From positions 1 to 49,774 of the forward strand of contig NZ_JAJJBU010000011.1 of NCBI RefSeq assembly GCF_020905375.1: a stretch of 49,774 bases of DNA. The letters run 5' to 3'. Below the pieces are notes generated by a model. That model had not been told where the DNA came from, did no database searches, and was given only the letters and a program-made list of their open reading frames with translations. The translations under genes were made by a program, and so were the position numbers. The stretch comes from Arthrobacter cryoconiti. Lineage in GTDB: Bacteria; Actinomycetota; Actinomycetes; Actinomycetales; Micrococcaceae. This document shows, piece after piece, positions 34,082-42,587 of the stretch. How positions within the stretch are numbered: the first letter of the stretch is position 1; every line of letters begins with the position of its first letter.

Positions 34082-34522
34082 ATGATAGTTGACCCCTATG
34101 CACCCATCTTCGTGATCTCCGTGGCAGCAGAATTGGCGGAGATGCACCCGCAGACTCTGCGTCAGTATGATCGCCTCGGCATCGTCAAGCCCAACCGCGC
34201 TCCGGGACGCTCACGGCGCTACTCACAGTACGACGTCGACATGCTCCGTGAAGTGCAGCGCCTCTCGCAGGAGGGGGTGTCCTTGGAAGGGATCCGGCGG
34301 ATCATGCAGCTGGAGAATCAGGTGGAGGCGCTCCGATCCAAGGTCGTGGAACTCGGGGATGCGCTTGAAGCCGCCATTGCGGAGGTCCAATCGCGTCCGC
34401 CGCGCCCCAACAGCCGGGTGTTCGCTGCTGGGCTGACCGGGGACGACATTGTGGCGCTTGCCCGTGGTCAGCGGCCACGGGCCCGCAGCCAGGCCGTCGT
34501 CGTCTGGCGCCCGCAGCGCTGA
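34082..34522 (+). CDS. hspR: Heat-shock repressor HspR (MerR family)
   Basis: The 146-residue DNA-binding protein has an N-terminal MerR-type winged helix (about 10-80). It contains AELAEMHPQTLRQYDRLGIVKPNR and RRYSQYDVDMLREVQRL, followed by a coiled-coil dimer helix (about 80-105) and a basic C-terminus. HspR represses the dnaK operon by binding HAIR sites, which are found at 30261-30333. The ATG has AAGGAG 7 bp upstream, and the gene starts 43 bp after dnaJ. Its stop codon is the first triplet of a 68-bp palindrome. Confidence 0.95.
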   Translation: MIVDPYAPIFVISVAAELAEMHPQTLRQYDRLGIVKPNRAPGRSRRYSQYDVDMLREVQRLSQEGVSLEGIRRIMQLENQVEALRSKVVELGDALEAAIAEVQSRPPRPNSRVFAAGLTGDDIVALARGQRPRARSQAVVVWRPQR

Positions 34523-34587
34523 CGGCGTGCCAAAGTGGTGAGGGACCCTGAAATTTCAGGGTCCCTCACCACTTTGGCACGCCGTCA
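34520..34587. terminator. 68-bp perfect palindrome, bidirectional terminator between hspR and the SNF2 gene
   Basis: Two fully complementary 34-base arms meet at AAATTT (centre between 34553 and 34554). The left arm begins with the hspR TGA stop. It lies between convergent genes and would form an exceptionally stable hairpin in either transcript. Its outer ends (GACGGCGTGCC / GGCACGCCGTC) recur at 47489-47552. Confidence 0.85.
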
Positions 34588-34602
34588 CCGGTAGATGTTC
34601 GT

Positions 34603-37600
34603 CTATTCGCTGAACAGGCCTGCTAGATCCGTGGCTGTCAGTGCTCCGCTGGAGAGAGAATCCCCGCTCATGACGTCAGTGAACAGCTGAGATTTCTTAG
34701 CTTTGAGCGCCATCACCTTTTCTTCAATGGTGTCCTTAGCTACCAAGCGGTACACCATGACGTTCTTCTTTTGCCCGATCCGGTGTGTCCGGTCCACAGC
34801 CTGCGCCTCAGAAGCAGGATTCCACCATGGATCCAAGATGAACACGTAGTCAGCCTCGGTGAGGTTAAGTCCAAATCCACCGGCCTTGAGACTGATCAAA
34901 AACAGCGGGGCGGTGCCAGTTTTAAACTCGTCGACGACGGCGGTCCTGTTCCGGGTGGACCCGTCAAGATAGGTGAAGGGGATGTTTTCAGCCGTGAGAC
35001 GATCCCGGACCTTAGCTAAAAAGCCCGTGAACTGGCTAAAGATCAGCGCCCGGTGGCCTTCTTTGACAACATCCTCAAGCTGTTCGAAGAGCACATCGAG
35101 TTTGGAAGAGCGCACGCCGGCCTGGTCGTCGTCAACGAGTGAGACGTCCAAGCTCAGCTGGCGCAGCAGAGTCAGCGACTGGAAAATAGTGAAACGATTC
35201 TTATTCACGTTCTCCAGCAACCCTAAGATCTTGGCGCGCTCTCGCTGAAGGTGCGTCTGGTAAACCTTTTGGTGCCGCGGGTTCAGGACCACTTCAAGGA
35301 TTTGTTCCTGTTTGGCGGGCAAGTCCTTGATGACTTGTTCCTTAGTGCGTCGAAGCATGAGTGGCTTCACACGTGCGCGCAGCTTTGTGAGTAGTTCGGA
35401 GTTGCCGTTTCTCTCTATGGGCCGCTGGTAGAACTCGGCAAAACGCTTGGGGCTGGAAAACAAGCCCGGAGCCACAATGGAGAGCAGCGTCCACAACTCC
35501 ATGAGGTTGTTCTCCAGCGGAGTACCTGTCACAGCCAGCTTGAATGGTGCGTTCAGTTTCCGTGCGCACTGGTAGGCCTTGGACTGGTGGTTCTTGACGA
35601 ACTGGGCCTCGTCCAAGATCAGACCGGCAAATTCCGCGGCGGAGTATTCGGCAAAATCGATCCGAAACAGGGCATAGGACGTGATGACGATGTCCGCTCC
35701 AGCAAAGAACGCGGCCGAATCCAAGCCACTCTTGGCAAATGTCTCAGAGACCGTGACAACTTTGAGGCCCGGTGCAAACTTCATGCTTTCACTGGCCCAG
35801 TTGCCCACGACGGATGTAGGTGCCACCACAAGGAACGGGAACAGATTGCCGCCGTCGGCCTTGACCTGCGTGACAAGCGCCAGCGTCTGGACAGTCTTTC
35901 CCAAACCCATGTCGTCGGCTAAGACTCCGCCCAGCCCGTGTGAGTGCAAAAAGTGCAACCAGTTGAAGCCGTCCAACTGGTACGGGCGCAATGTTGCGTT
36001 CAGGGCCGGCGGTGTCGGCAGCGGGTCAGTTGGGCCGCCGTCGAGCAGTCCGGAGACAGCAGCCCGCCACGCCTGCGCCTGCTCATCCACGATCCCCAAC
36101 TGGGCCAACTCGTCCCATAAACCGGCTTGGAAGCGGCTGATCCGGAGTTCGCCGTCCTTGGAATCGTTCATTCCCCTGGCCTCGTCGATCAAGGCTCGCA
36201 GCTGGTGGAGCTCAGGACGGTCCAATGAGAAATACGCTCCGCTGGGTAGGAGCATGCGTGAATTTCCTGCGGCCAGAGCGGAGAACACGGCGGCAAAAGA
36301 GACGAACTGTCCCTCGACGGTGATGACGATGCCCAAGTCAAACCAGTCGCGCTCGTCAGTGGCGTGTGTGGAGATCTTCACGATCGGCGCTTCGGTCACT
36401 TCCCGGTAGCTGGCCGGATCGCCACTGGTCTCCACGCTCACACCCGGCAGATCTCGCAGCCTCGGCATGACGGTCTGCGTAAATGTCATGGTGTCCAGGC
36501 CAGTGAGTGTGGCTGAAGCAGCTAGACGTGGCTCACCCCAAGCGTTGTTCGCCGCCGCACCCATGGCAGATACGTCATCCCATGGCTGTCCGACGAGCGT
36601 GAGTATCCGTTCTTCGGCGCTGCTATCACGAACCGGGGCCTCGCCAGGTTCTGGCCACAGTGGCCGTGAATTGGTGCGCGAGCCCACTTGGTAATGCCAT
36701 TCCCAGTGCAGACGCAGAGTGTGGTCATCCCCGTAGGCTGCCAGCAGGGACAATGTGGGCTCAACGTAAGCTGGCAGCTCTACGGAACGATCGGCCGAGA
36801 CTACGGGAGCGGTCTGTTTTAGCTGCGGATAGAACTGGGTGAGGAACTTCTCCTCACCCTCGGCAGGTACATGTACCAGATCCTTGCGCAAGGCAAAGTC
36901 CAGCAGTGAAGAGGACGTACCGGCCGCCAGCGGTGCCAAGGTGATGGTTCCGCGCACTACCGAGTTGCGCCCTGAAGTGCCGCTGCCCACATTGAGGAGG
37001 GTCTCCGGCTCGTCGCTAAAGAATAGACCGTGTGCGGGGGAACCGATGGTGCCAACGATCGCTTCGCTGACGGTGACCCCGGCGGCCTCAATCAAGGGAC
37101 CCACATCCAGTCCACCGGAAGTGGCCCGGGTGACGTCCAGGGCGATCGCTGCGTCATCGGTAGAGATCCTGACGGGGGCGCCGGTGCCAGCCTGGATCAA
37201 GGAAATGCCGTGCTTGCGGGCCTCTCGCAATAGCTGCCACAAGTTGCGTCCGGCGAAATCGTTCACTGCCAGCCAGGAAGCGGCGCTGCTGTGGCTGTAC
37301 TGGCGGGGACTGTGGGAAGAAAGGAATTCGCTGAGCCATTCCAGCTGGGCGGGATCGTGCTGGCGGCCATAGCTGAGGTAACCCAGCGTGTTCCAGCTAA
37401 TACCAGTCTTGACCCATTTACCGCGCGTACCCATAACGACCGGACGGACATTCAGGACGGGGGCGGAGGGTACTTTTCCCCCGTGTCCGCGGTAAGAAAA
37501 GCGTGGCGGAGGGACTTGGAGTTCAAATTGTAGCCCCAGAGCAGGGGCGTCAGTTGCTGGTGTCGATAGTGCAGCGGGAAGCAGCTCGGAGAGTGTTGAT

Positions 37601-38040
37601 TCCCAGCCGGCAGTTACCTCCGGGGAAGCGCTGGCAGCGGGCGACTTGGCCACGCCACGCCCGCCCTTGGCCTTAGCCAGCAGAGTTTCCAAGTAGGTAG
37701 GTTCGTGGGGGGTCTCTTCCGGGACGAAAAAATCCTGGAAATTAGGATCAGCTTCAGCGGCTGCGATCAAAGCCACCACATGCTTGCAGTTCTGCCGGAC
37801 AGGACAATTGCAGATACCCACGCGACAGGCCACCACGCCGTCGTGCTCTCGCACTAGTTTTGCTGTGGAACGGTAGGGCGCGGTACCCATGACTTTTCCA
37901 GAGAGAAGGCCAGTGGCAGGTTCGAGCGTGATCTCGCCTACTCGGCCCTCGTGAGTGTAGACCAGGCCCGCCACAACCGATTTTTCGGTGAACTCGGCGA
38001 TCCGCGTCAATAATTGCGTACCGGCAGAGGAATACGTCAC
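34603..38040 (-). CDS. SWIM zinc-finger SNF2-family helicase
   Basis: The 1145-residue protein has, from the chosen GTG start, a SWIM zinc finger Cys77-x-Cys79-x5-Cys85-x-His87 (ICNCPVRQNCKH), a long middle region, then a SNF2 ATPase. Motif I is in ADDMGLGKTVQ, motif II is DEAQ in LILDEAQFVKN, and the C-terminal helicase lobe ends with DRTHRIGQKKNV. Such proteins translocate on double-stranded DNA; bacterial HepA/RapA relatives recycle RNA polymerase, but the SWIM subgroup is uncharacterised. GTG at 38040 has AAGGA 10 bp upstream; a TTG at 38097 would add 19 residues. It is the only gene of its unit. Confidence 0.9.
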   Translation of the reverse strand: MTYSSAGTQLLTRIAEFTEKSVVAGLVYTHEGRVGEITLEPATGLLSGKVMGTAPYRSTAKLVREHDGVVACRVGICNCPVRQNCKHVVALIAAAEADPNFQDFFVPEETPHEPTYLETLLAKAKGGRGVAKSPAASASPEVTAGWESTLSELLPAALSTPATDAPALGLQFELQVPPPRFSYRGHGGKVPSAPVLNVRPVVMGTRGKWVKTGISWNTLGYLSYGRQHDPAQLEWLSEFLSSHSPRQYSHSSAASWLAVNDFAGRNLWQLLREARKHGISLIQAGTGAPVRISTDDAAIALDVTRATSGGLDVGPLIEAAGVTVSEAIVGTIGSPAHGLFFSDEPETLLNVGSGTSGRNSVVRGTITLAPLAAGTSSSLLDFALRKDLVHVPAEGEEKFLTQFYPQLKQTAPVVSADRSVELPAYVEPTLSLLAAYGDDHTLRLHWEWHYQVGSRTNSRPLWPEPGEAPVRDSSAEERILTLVGQPWDDVSAMGAAANNAWGEPRLAASATLTGLDTMTFTQTVMPRLRDLPGVSVETSGDPASYREVTEAPIVKISTHATDERDWFDLGIVITVEGQFVSFAAVFSALAAGNSRMLLPSGAYFSLDRPELHQLRALIDEARGMNDSKDGELRISRFQAGLWDELAQLGIVDEQAQAWRAAVSGLLDGGPTDPLPTPPALNATLRPYQLDGFNWLHFLHSHGLGGVLADDMGLGKTVQTLALVTQVKADGGNLFPFLVVAPTSVVGNWASESMKFAPGLKVVTVSETFAKSGLDSAAFFAGADIVITSYALFRIDFAEYSAAEFAGLILDEAQFVKNHQSKAYQCARKLNAPFKLAVTGTPLENNLMELWTLLSIVAPGLFSSPKRFAEFYQRPIERNGNSELLTKLRARVKPLMLRRTKEQVIKDLPAKQEQILEVVLNPRHQKVYQTHLQRERAKILGLLENVNKNRFTIFQSLTLLRQLSLDVSLVDDDQAGVRSSKLDVLFEQLEDVVKEGHRALIFSQFTGFLAKVRDRLTAENIPFTYLDGSTRNRTAVVDEFKTGTAPLFLISLKAGGFGLNLTEADYVFILDPWWNPASEAQAVDRTHRIGQKKNVMVYRLVAKDTIEEKVMALKAKKSQLFTDVMSGDSLSSGALTATDLAGLFSE

Positions 38041-38162
38041 AGAGCTTATTTCCTTACGGATTTGTGCGGCCCCAATCGGTGGGCCACATCCAATCAATTC
38101 TACGCGGGATTGACGCTCTATTTCACCTTGACGGGTGCGCGACGCTTCGGGAACGAAAGTAA

Positions 38163-38197
38163 CGAGGGCACGGGGGATATCTTTCCCCGTGCCCTCG
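38163..38197. terminator. Terminator hairpin downstream of narK
   Basis: A 13-bp perfect stem pairs CGAGGGCACGGGG (38163-38175) with its complement at 38185-38197 around a 9-base loop. On the reverse strand it follows the narK stop by 15 bp, and TTACTTTCG comes after it. It probably ends the nar operon transcript before the SNF2 gene. Confidence 0.75.
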
Positions 38198-38212
38198 AAC
38201 TAGATATTGGAG

Positions 38213-39454
38213 TTATTTTGCGCTAGATACCGGAGCTTTTGCCGGTTTGCGTACAAACACAAGTGTGAAGACCAGGGCGGCCACCGCGGTGATGACCAGC
38301 AAGGAAAGCCCGATGGCGTATTTGTAGCTGGTGGCCTCGGAATTATAGGTCAGGCCCATAATAAGGGGCGGAAAGTAACCGCCCATTCCACCAGCGGCAC
38401 TGACAATGCCACTGACACTACCGACCTTCCCTTCGGGGGAAAGCGCACCAACCCAAGCGAATACGCCGCCTGCGCCGAGCCCAAGAGCCGCAGCCAAGGC
38501 AACAAATATGGGACCTGCTTGGACGTCCGCGGCAGGCTCTAGAGCTACGAGCCAGCCCAAAACGGCAACGCCGGCCAATGAGAGAAGCACGACCGGCTTG
38601 GAGCCGATCTTGTCCGCGATGATCCCACCGATGGGTCGGGCGATCACTGCCGCCAGGGCAAAGCCGGCTGTTCTGGCACCGGCGGAGCTGGGATCAAAGG
38701 CATAAACGTCACGCAGGTACGTTGGCAGGTACGTGGCGAAGGAGACGAATCCACCGAAGACGACGGCGTATAAGAAGCACATCTTCCAGGTCACAGCGAG
38801 CTTGGCAGCATCCAGGAGCCTTGGAACAACGGGTTCGGTAGTGGGCTTCCACCCCGGGGCATTCTTCATGAAGAACCAGACCAGCACAGCCATAACGGCT
38901 AAGAGGGCGGCAACAAGAAGGTGCGTGGGCAGGTAGCCGATCGACGCCTTTAGCCGCGGATTCAAGAAAGCGGCCAGGGCGGTGCCACCCATGCCAGCGC
39001 CGAATACGCCAGTGGCGAAGCCGCGGCGGGCTGGCGGATACCAGGAGCTGACAAATGGTATGCCAACGGCAAATACAGTGCCCGCCACGCCCAGCAAGAA
39101 ACCAGCTACAAGTACCAGAACAAAGGAATTGATGACTCCGCCCACCGCCACGAGGAGCACCGGAGGAATGGTGGCAACGAGGACAAACGTAAAGAGTGCC
39201 CGTCCGCCGTACTTATCGGTGAGGATGCCCACCACTATGCGGCCCAGCGAGCCAACAAAGATTGGCATTGCCACCAGAGCACCCATTGTTCCTGCGGAAA
39301 GGTGCATGTTGGTGGCGTAAAACGTACTCAGTGTGGCAATGAGGTTCCATGCCCAAAATCCCACCACGGAGGCACACGTGGCCAACGTAAGATTTAGGGC
39401 TTGGCCTTTGACGACCGACTTTTTTACTGCCGCTTGCGCGGTCTTCTCTGACAT
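38213..39454 (-). CDS. narK: Nitrate/nitrite transporter, NarK family (MFS)
   Basis: The 413-residue MFS protein has 12 predicted helices. It carries the nitrate-porter features: an N-terminal FWAWNLIATLSTFY helix, the Gly-rich signatures GVAGTVFAVGIPFVSSWYPP and GLGAGGVFAWVGALSPEGKVGSVSG. It moves nitrate in and nitrite out for the NarGHI enzyme. The start ATG at 39454 is preceded by GAGGGAGAGACC. It follows narI by 48 bp in the same operon, giving narGHJI-narK. Confidence 0.93.
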   Translation of the reverse strand: MSEKTAQAAVKKSVVKGQALNLTLATCASVVGFWAWNLIATLSTFYATNMHLSAGTMGALVAMPIFVGSLGRIVVGILTDKYGGRALFTFVLVATIPPVLLVAVGGVINSFVLVLVAGFLLGVAGTVFAVGIPFVSSWYPPARRGFATGVFGAGMGGTALAAFLNPRLKASIGYLPTHLLVAALLAVMAVLVWFFMKNAPGWKPTTEPVVPRLLDAAKLAVTWKMCFLYAVVFGGFVSFATYLPTYLRDVYAFDPSSAGARTAGFALAAVIARPIGGIIADKIGSKPVVLLSLAGVAVLGWLVALEPAADVQAGPIFVALAAALGLGAGGVFAWVGALSPEGKVGSVSGIVSAAGGMGGYFPPLIMGLTYNSEATSYKYAIGLSLLVITAVAALVFTLVFVRKPAKAPVSSAK

Positions 39455-39502
39455 GGTCTCTCCCTCTAAGACGTGCCCACGGTGATGGTATTTGGCGAGC
39501 GG

Positions 39503-40249
39503 CTAGCGCTGCCGTGTGTCGCGGTCGTGCGTGCCTACATCGGACCATCCCGCCCGGTTGCGGACGCTGGGTCCCTTGTCACGGGAGCGGTAGACAATAT
39601 AAGGGCGGAACAAGTAGTGCAGAGGTGCGGTAAAAGCGTGCACCAGTCGGGTAAACGGCCACACCATGAACAGCAGCATCCCCACCAGAGTATGGATGTG
39701 GAAGGACAACGGTGCGGCTGCCATGGAGGTGATGTTCGGTGAGAAAATGAACAGCGAGCGGAACCATGGGGACACCGTGTCGCGGTAGGTGAGTCCGTGC
39801 TCGTCGAAGAATACGCTCGCCAAGGTGGTCCACAGGCCGAAAATGATTGCCGCAACCAGCACCACGTACATGAGCTTGTCGTTGTTGGTGGTGGCCATGA
39901 AGACCGGACCAGTCTTCCGACGGCGGTAGATGAGGATCATGATTCCGCCAAGAGTTCCGAGCCCGGCAACACTGCCCACGAAAAGCGCATTGAAATGGTA
40001 CAGGTCCTCGCTCATTCCGACAGCTGCAGTCCACGATTTGGGGATGATCAGACCAAAGACGTGCCCGGCGATGACAGCTAGAAGTCCAAAGTGAAAGATG
40101 GGAGAGCCGATCCGCAGCAACTTCGACTCGTAGAGCTGGGAGGATCTGGTGGTCCAGCCAAATTGGTCATATTTATAGCGCCAGATAGAGCCGCCGACCA
40201 GAATGACAACCATGACGTACGGCAAAACACCCCACAACAAGATGTCCAC
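39503..40249 (-). CDS. narI: Respiratory nitrate reductase gamma subunit NarI
   Basis: The 248-residue b-type cytochrome has five predicted membrane helices. It anchors NarGH on the cytoplasmic face and passes electrons from menaquinol. Histidine candidates for haem ligands lie in FHFGLLAVIAGHVFGL and FHIHTLVGMLLFMVWPFTRLVHAF, as in other NarI proteins. The GTG start at 40249 is 2 bp after the narJ stop. Confidence 0.95.
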   Translation of the reverse strand: MDILLWGVLPYVMVVILVGGSIWRYKYDQFGWTTRSSQLYESKLLRIGSPIFHFGLLAVIAGHVFGLIIPKSWTAAVGMSEDLYHFNALFVGSVAGLGTLGGIMILIYRRRKTGPVFMATTNNDKLMYVVLVAAIIFGLWTTLASVFFDEHGLTYRDTVSPWFRSLFIFSPNITSMAAAPLSFHIHTLVGMLLFMVWPFTRLVHAFTAPLHYLFRPYIVYRSRDKGPSVRNRAGWSDVGTHDRDTRQR

Positions 40250-40251
40250 TT

Positions 40252-40872
40252 TTAGGCCCCTTTCATCGGCAGCAGGCGCGGGTCATAGGGGTCAAGCCCT
40301 ACGGATTCTGTGGGCGGACCGTAGCCAGCCATGCGCATGACAGCTTGTTCATCCGCCGGGGAAGCCCCAGGCAGCGTATTGCAGATGGCTTGCAGAATAG
40401 CGGAATGCGCCAAGTCGTCGCGTTGGAGACCGAACTTGATCAGCTCAAGGCTGGGCCGGTACTGCTGCAGCAACTCCTTGCCAGCGTTCAGGTCCACTGT
40501 GGCCGTGTACTCAAGGACCATGGGCAAGTAATCGGGTAGTTCCCCGCGTGTGTCGACCAAGGTATCGGAACCGCGGTACACCTTCTTGAAAGCGCCTAGC
40601 ACTTCGCCGCGCCGACGGGTGTCCCCATCGGTCCAATAGGAAAGATGGAGGGCGTGGCGCTTGCCGAGATCGAACTCCTTCACGTACACAGACTGCAACG
40701 CCATTAAATCTTTGCTCTCGAGGGCATCGAGAACGGGGGCAAATGCGGCCAGTGCCCCGGCAAACTCGCCGAGGGCTGCCCGCATGAGCGGTACGCGTTC
40801 CACAAGCTGTTCGTCGGGGTAGGACAGGCACCAAGCGGCAGCCAGAAATGTCACCTGATCGGCGCGGCTCAT
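40252..40872 (-). CDS. narJ: Nitrate reductase assembly chaperone NarJ
   Basis: The 206-residue cytosolic chaperone is of the TorD/DmsD-like group and is needed to insert the molybdenum cofactor into NarG and dock NarGH to NarI. It has the family stretches LAAAWCLSYPDEQLVE and YVKEFDLGKRHALHLSYWTDGDTRRRGE. Its ATG overlaps the narH stop by 4 bp. Confidence 0.95.
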   Translation of the reverse strand: MSRADQVTFLAAAWCLSYPDEQLVERVPLMRAALGEFAGALAAFAPVLDALESKDLMALQSVYVKEFDLGKRHALHLSYWTDGDTRRRGEVLGAFKKVYRGSDTLVDTRGELPDYLPMVLEYTATVDLNAGKELLQQYRPSLELIKFGLQRDDLAHSAILQAICNTLPGASPADEQAVMRMAGYGPPTESVGLDPYDPRLLPMKGA

Positions 40873-42587
40873 GAACCGCCCCCGCCTTCGGAGGTTGCCG
40901 CGCTTGCCTCAACTGGCGGCTCCGTTGGGTGGTGTTGTGGGAACAGGCCGGCAGGAGCGCCGTTTCCATCCCAGTTGAGCAAATTTACCCGGCCCTTCAA
41001 CGTATCCGCACCGGCCACTGAATCTGAAGTTTGACGGTCCTTCAACGCGTTGAAGGTTTCCACGGCAACGGGGGTGGGCCGTCCGCTGGCTTCGCCGAAG
41101 GGGGAGCTGCCCATGGAACCCATCCCGGGTCCGCCGTCGAAGTCCAGGGAACAACCCATCTCCTCCAAGTCATGGGCCTGCTCGGCGTGCGCCTTTGGAA
41201 TCACATAGCGTTCCTCGTACTTGGCGATCGCCATGAGGCGATACATCTCATACATGGTGGCCCCATCCATGCCTACTGAGGCGGGAATGGACTCATCGGG
41301 ATCGTTACCCAAGGAGATACCACGCATGTAGGCCCGCATGGCGGCGAGCTTGCGCAGAACCTCCGTGACCAATTCGGTGTCCCCCGCCGTAAACAACTCC
41401 GCCAGGTACTCAACCGGGATACGCAGGGCATCGATGGCGCCAAAGAGCACGTCCTGATTCTCGGCGTCGTGGCCCTGCTCGCGGAGCAGATCAACCACGG
41501 GGGAGAGCGGGGGGATGTACCAAACCATCGGCATGGTGCGGTATTCAGGGTGCAGCGGAAGAGCCAGCTTGTAGACCTTTGTCAGGGCGTACACGGGTGA
41601 CTTTTGCGCGGCATCGATCCAGTCTTCGGCGATGCCCTGCTCGCGGGCGGCTGCCATGACGGCCGGATCGTTCGGATCCAGCAGCACATCCATCTGCGCC
41701 TGATACAGATCCTTGGGATCGGTGACGGAGGCAGCTGCGGTGACAGCATCGGCGTCGTACAGGAAAAGCCCCAAGTACCGCAGCCGGCCCACGCAGGTCT
41801 CCGAGCACACGGTGGGCAGACCCACCTCAATGCGCGGGTAGCAGAACGTACACTTCTCGGCTTTGCCGGTCTTGTGGTTGAAGTAGATCTTCTTGTACGG
41901 GCAGCCGGTCATGCACTGTCGCCAACCACGGCACTGGTCCTGATCAACCAGAACAATGCCGTCTTCGACGCGTTTGTAAATGGCTCCGGATGGGCAGGAA
42001 GCCATGCAGGAAGGATTCAGGCAGTGCTCGCAAATACGTGGCAGGTAGAACATGAACGTCTGCTCAAATTCAAATTTGATCTTGTCCTCGGACTCGCGGC
42101 GCACCTTCTCCACGATCGGGTCCAAGTGTCCCATTTGCTCGGTGCCACCCAGGTCATCGTCCCAGTTGGCGCTCCACGTGATCTTCGTGTCCTTGCCGGT
42201 GATCAATGACTTGGGCCTGGCGACCGGGAAGTCATCGCCCAAGGGCGCGTCAACAAGGGTCTTGTAGTCATAGGTCCAGGGCTCGTAGTAGTCCTTGAGC
42301 TCAGGTTGGATGGGGTTGGCAAAGAGACCGAACAGCTTCTTCACGCGTCCGCCAGCCTTGAGCTTGAGGCGGCCACGCTTGTTCAGCTCCCAGCCGCCCT
42401 TCCACTTCTCTTGGTCCTCGTAGCGGCGCGGATATCCTTGGCCGGGACGGGTCTCAACGTTGTTGAACCAGACGTATTCCACCCCGGCCCTGTTGGTCCA
42501 TGCCTGCTTGCACGTGACTGAGCACGTGTGGCAGCCAATGCATTTGTCCAAGTTCATGACCATGCCCATTTGAGCCATAACACGCAT
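40869..42587 (-). CDS. narH: Respiratory nitrate reductase beta subunit NarH
   Basis: The 572-residue iron-sulfur subunit relays electrons from NarI to NarG. Four cysteine clusters are visible: CIGCHTCSVTC near the N-terminus, CEHCLNPSCMASCP, CRGWRQCMTGCP and CTFCYPRIEVGLPTVCSETC. In the third, Trp replaces the second cysteine, which in known NarH proteins makes a [3Fe-4S] cluster, leaving three [4Fe-4S]. The ATG shares one base with the narG stop (TAATG), so translation is coupled. Confidence 0.97.
   Translation of the reverse strand: MRVMAQMGMVMNLDKCIGCHTCSVTCKQAWTNRAGVEYVWFNNVETRPGQGYPRRYEDQEKWKGGWELNKRGRLKLKAGGRVKKLFGLFANPIQPELKDYYEPWTYDYKTLVDAPLGDDFPVARPKSLITGKDTKITWSANWDDDLGGTEQMGHLDPIVEKVRRESEDKIKFEFEQTFMFYLPRICEHCLNPSCMASCPSGAIYKRVEDGIVLVDQDQCRGWRQCMTGCPYKKIYFNHKTGKAEKCTFCYPRIEVGLPTVCSETCVGRLRYLGLFLYDADAVTAAASVTDPKDLYQAQMDVLLDPNDPAVMAAAREQGIAEDWIDAAQKSPVYALTKVYKLALPLHPEYRTMPMVWYIPPLSPVVDLLREQGHDAENQDVLFGAIDALRIPVEYLAELFTAGDTELVTEVLRKLAAMRAYMRGISLGNDPDESIPASVGMDGATMYEMYRLMAIAKYEERYVIPKAHAEQAHDLEEMGCSLDFDGGPGMGSMGSSPFGEASGRPTPVAVETFNALKDRQTSDSVAGADTLKGRVNLLNWDGNGAPAGLFPQHHPTEPPVEASAATSEGGGGS

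Noticed and set aside
38041-38097. TTG start at 38097 for the SNF2 helicase
   Set aside because: The extra 19 residues lack support, while GTG at 38040 has AAGGA upstream; kept only as an alternative.
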